Source of the DNA: Apostichopus japonicus
Taxonomy: Eukaryota; Echinodermata; Holothuroidea; Aspidochirotida; Stichopodidae
Length of the DNA: 64,000 nt
Direction: 5' to 3'
Assembly (NCBI RefSeq): GCF_037975245.1
Contig: NC_092561.1
Span: 2,807,501-2,871,500 of the forward strand
Shown here: positions 62,342 through 64,000 of the stretch, one piece after another
Numbering within the stretch: position 1 is the first letter of the stretch
Layout: every line of letters starts with the position of its first letter
Program-made: the position numbers and the translations under genes
The notes under the pieces: model-generated
Databases searched by the model: none
The model's input: the letters and a program-made list of their open reading frames with translations, nothing else
Told to the model about the DNA's origin: nothing

Positions 62342-64000
62342 AAAGTCCTTGGTAAGAATATTTACCAGAATTGCCTCGTAGTTCTGACCAACGCTCGTGC
62401 AACATTTGGTTCTAACAAGTCGTTGCAAGAGTACGTCAAACAGGAAACGGAAGAAAAGGGCAAGTTTGCGAATCTACTAAAGCATGTCAACAATCGAATA
62501 ATAGCCGTTGAAAATGTTTTTGACGATGACATTTTGACAGATAAACATCGTCAGAAACTCCTTCATTGTTTTGCTCATTTTATACAAGAAAACAAAGGGT
62601 GTGTGTATTCCAACAAAGCGTTTGAAAACGTCAAGGCAAGAGTCGAGCAACTAGAGAAAGAACGAAAGAAAAGAATCGCCAGGGAATCCGAATTGACCCA
62701 TATGAAAACCACATTGCATAAATTTCTTGTGCACAACTATCTGAAGCATTTGACAGAGACACAACTCGACAACATACTTCCAAAGGTAAGGAAGGAGACA
62801 CTACACATCATGAAGAGTTCTGGGTTGGAGCAGTTACCTTTCATTACGAGTGAAGATGTCAAGACATACCTAGAAAAATTCGTTCTGGAAAATGAAGTAC
62901 TCATTGCAAAGTTAAAAGCCGTGAAAGTTCAAGAGGAGAAACTACAATTAGAATACGAAAAGAATCAACAGCGGCTGAAAAAAGAGGTGGAGAATAATAA
63001 AATGCAGAGCATTGTATTACCGTTGGTAAGTAACTACTTAAAAGAACAGTCCAAAGAAGAGTTAGAAAAGATAAAGCAAAACAAGCAACTAGGGTCTGTT
63101 AGATTTACTAATCAATTAATTGAGGCTCTTGAGTCTCAAAATGTGAATTTTGGCATTCAACACACTGAAAGCTTTATTCAGGCTACGTTCTTTGAAAATC
63201 AAACGCAAATCCAAGGGTACATAGATGGTAAAGTTTTAAAAGAACGTCTTGAAGCAAAGTCGAAACAACTGCAAGAGGTCCAAAGAGAACAGGAATTAAA
63301 CAGAATCGTGGAAAACCTAAAGAAAAACCTTTATGACAGTTTGGAAGGTAAAACTGACGAAGAGTTAGATCACCTTAAAACTGACTTGGGAGACAAAGAT
63401 GACTCTGTTCCGGGTAATTGGCAACCATTATTTACTGAACTTGTAGGTGATCAAATCGCAGGTTCTGATATAAGTTTCAACGAAGTAGCCAAATCGTTTG
63501 CAAAGCAGAATAATAATTGGCTTCGGAGTATCTTGGGAATCATGGTCGAAAAAAGAAAACAACAAACGCGAGCAAAATGTTTGCAGGAAAGTGAAGAGTT
63601 AAGGAATAGTGCCTTTAGTATCATTTCAACAATAATTAAAGAAAAACTAAAGTCTTACTTAACAGGTAAGAATACCAGTGAATTAGCAGAATTGGAGGCA
63701 CAGATAGGTAAACGTGAGGTTCCTAAAGATATCTTTTATAAAGTGTCTAAAAAGCTTACAAGTGCACAGCAACTGTCGTTGGGAAATGATGGAATAGAAG
63801 CTGAAATACTTAAACAAATCAAGGAGCATAACGAAGTTATTGAGGAATGTAAGTTAGAAGCAGGGAAATGCTTTGCGGGTTCCACTGAAGTTAAAATCAA
63901 AGAGAGGGACATCGATAAAATATCCAACGTGAGAGTAGATGATGAAATTCTTGTCTTTGACGAGAAAAGTAATCTATTCTATGATAAGGTTTATCTCATT
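62342..64000 (+). CDS. Copy C exon 3 (partial): GTPase end, helical repeats, Hint domain start
   Basis: The frame is open for 553 codons and runs off the window edge. Residues 1-90 finish the GTPase: QNCLVVLTNARATFG where GIMAPs have their G4 motif, and RIIAVEN at the G5 position. Residues about 90-509 are helical and charged, and hold about four related repeats near 62,690, 63,002, 63,303 and 63,607 (lead motifs NYLKHLTETQLDNI, NYLKEQSKEELEKI, LYDSLEGKTDEELDHL, LKSYLTGKNTSELAEL). At residue 510 (63,869) comes CFAGSTEVKIKERD, the start of a Hint domain with the catalytic Cys first, then VRVDDEILVFDE and DKVYLI up to the end. The missing rest can be judged from copy A (24,111-24,731). Hint would cut before this Cys. 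The exon starts after CCAACCAG at 62,341, in phase with exon 2. Confidence 0.9.

Overview
This is an AT-rich animal (metazoan) nuclear window with spliced genes, many short decayed mobile-element pieces and simple repeats. The mix of CARD and GIMAP/AIG1 domains, a hedgehog-type Hint domain, BEL/Pao and Ty3 LTR elements, L2/CR1-like LINEs and Penelope-like pieces with hammerhead motifs suits a marine invertebrate. A deuterostome such as an echinoderm is my best guess, but the species cannot be fixed from sequence alone. No bacterial features, rRNA, CRISPR or canonical tRNA gene was seen.

The one recognisable host gene family lies on the + strand as three copies. Copy A (20,420-24,731) is a pseudogene with stops, frameshifts, an internal deletion and a LINE inserted in its last exon, yet its C-terminal Hint domain is still an intact 248-codon reading frame. 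Copy B (54,723-60,492) looks intact in three phase-0 exons: CARD, AIG1/GIMAP GTPase, and a helical C-terminal region, about 434 aa, with no Hint. Copy C (60,699 to beyond 64,000) has a broken CARD exon, an intact GTPase exon (61,570-62,016) and a long exon (62,342-64,000) that stays open to the window edge. That exon encodes the end of the GTPase, about four helical repeats, and the start of a Hint domain with its catalytic Cys at 63,869. Together the copies imply a protein laid out as CARD, GIMAP GTPase, helical repeats, then a hedgehog-like self-cleaving Hint domain. This immune-type GTPase joined to an autoprocessing module is the most unusual thing in the window.

Layout: 1-11.4 kb is gene-free, with a LINE scrap, a MITE, a tRNA-headed SINE, two U2-snRNA-headed SINE copies and a Penelope remnant. 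11.47-19.35 kb is one long inverted-repeat element with arms up to about 1.9 kb and no gene. 20.4-24.7 kb is copy A. 27.6-32.9 kb is an internally deleted Ty3-type LTR element on the minus strand. 33-43 kb is mostly unique sequence with a hAT-like MITE, a minisatellite, a possible promoter and one weak candidate 5' exon. 44.2-52.1 kb is a nest of elements: a LINE split by a MITE, a truncated BEL/Pao element, and GC-rich MITEs. 53.4-54.4 kb holds more repeat debris, followed by copies B and C.

By family knowledge, the CARD would recruit partners by homotypic contacts, the GTPase would act as a nucleotide-controlled switch or oligomeriser, and Hint would cut before its Cys, freeing the CARD-GTPase-coil part with a modified or hydrolysed C terminus. 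Apart from domain identity this is inference.
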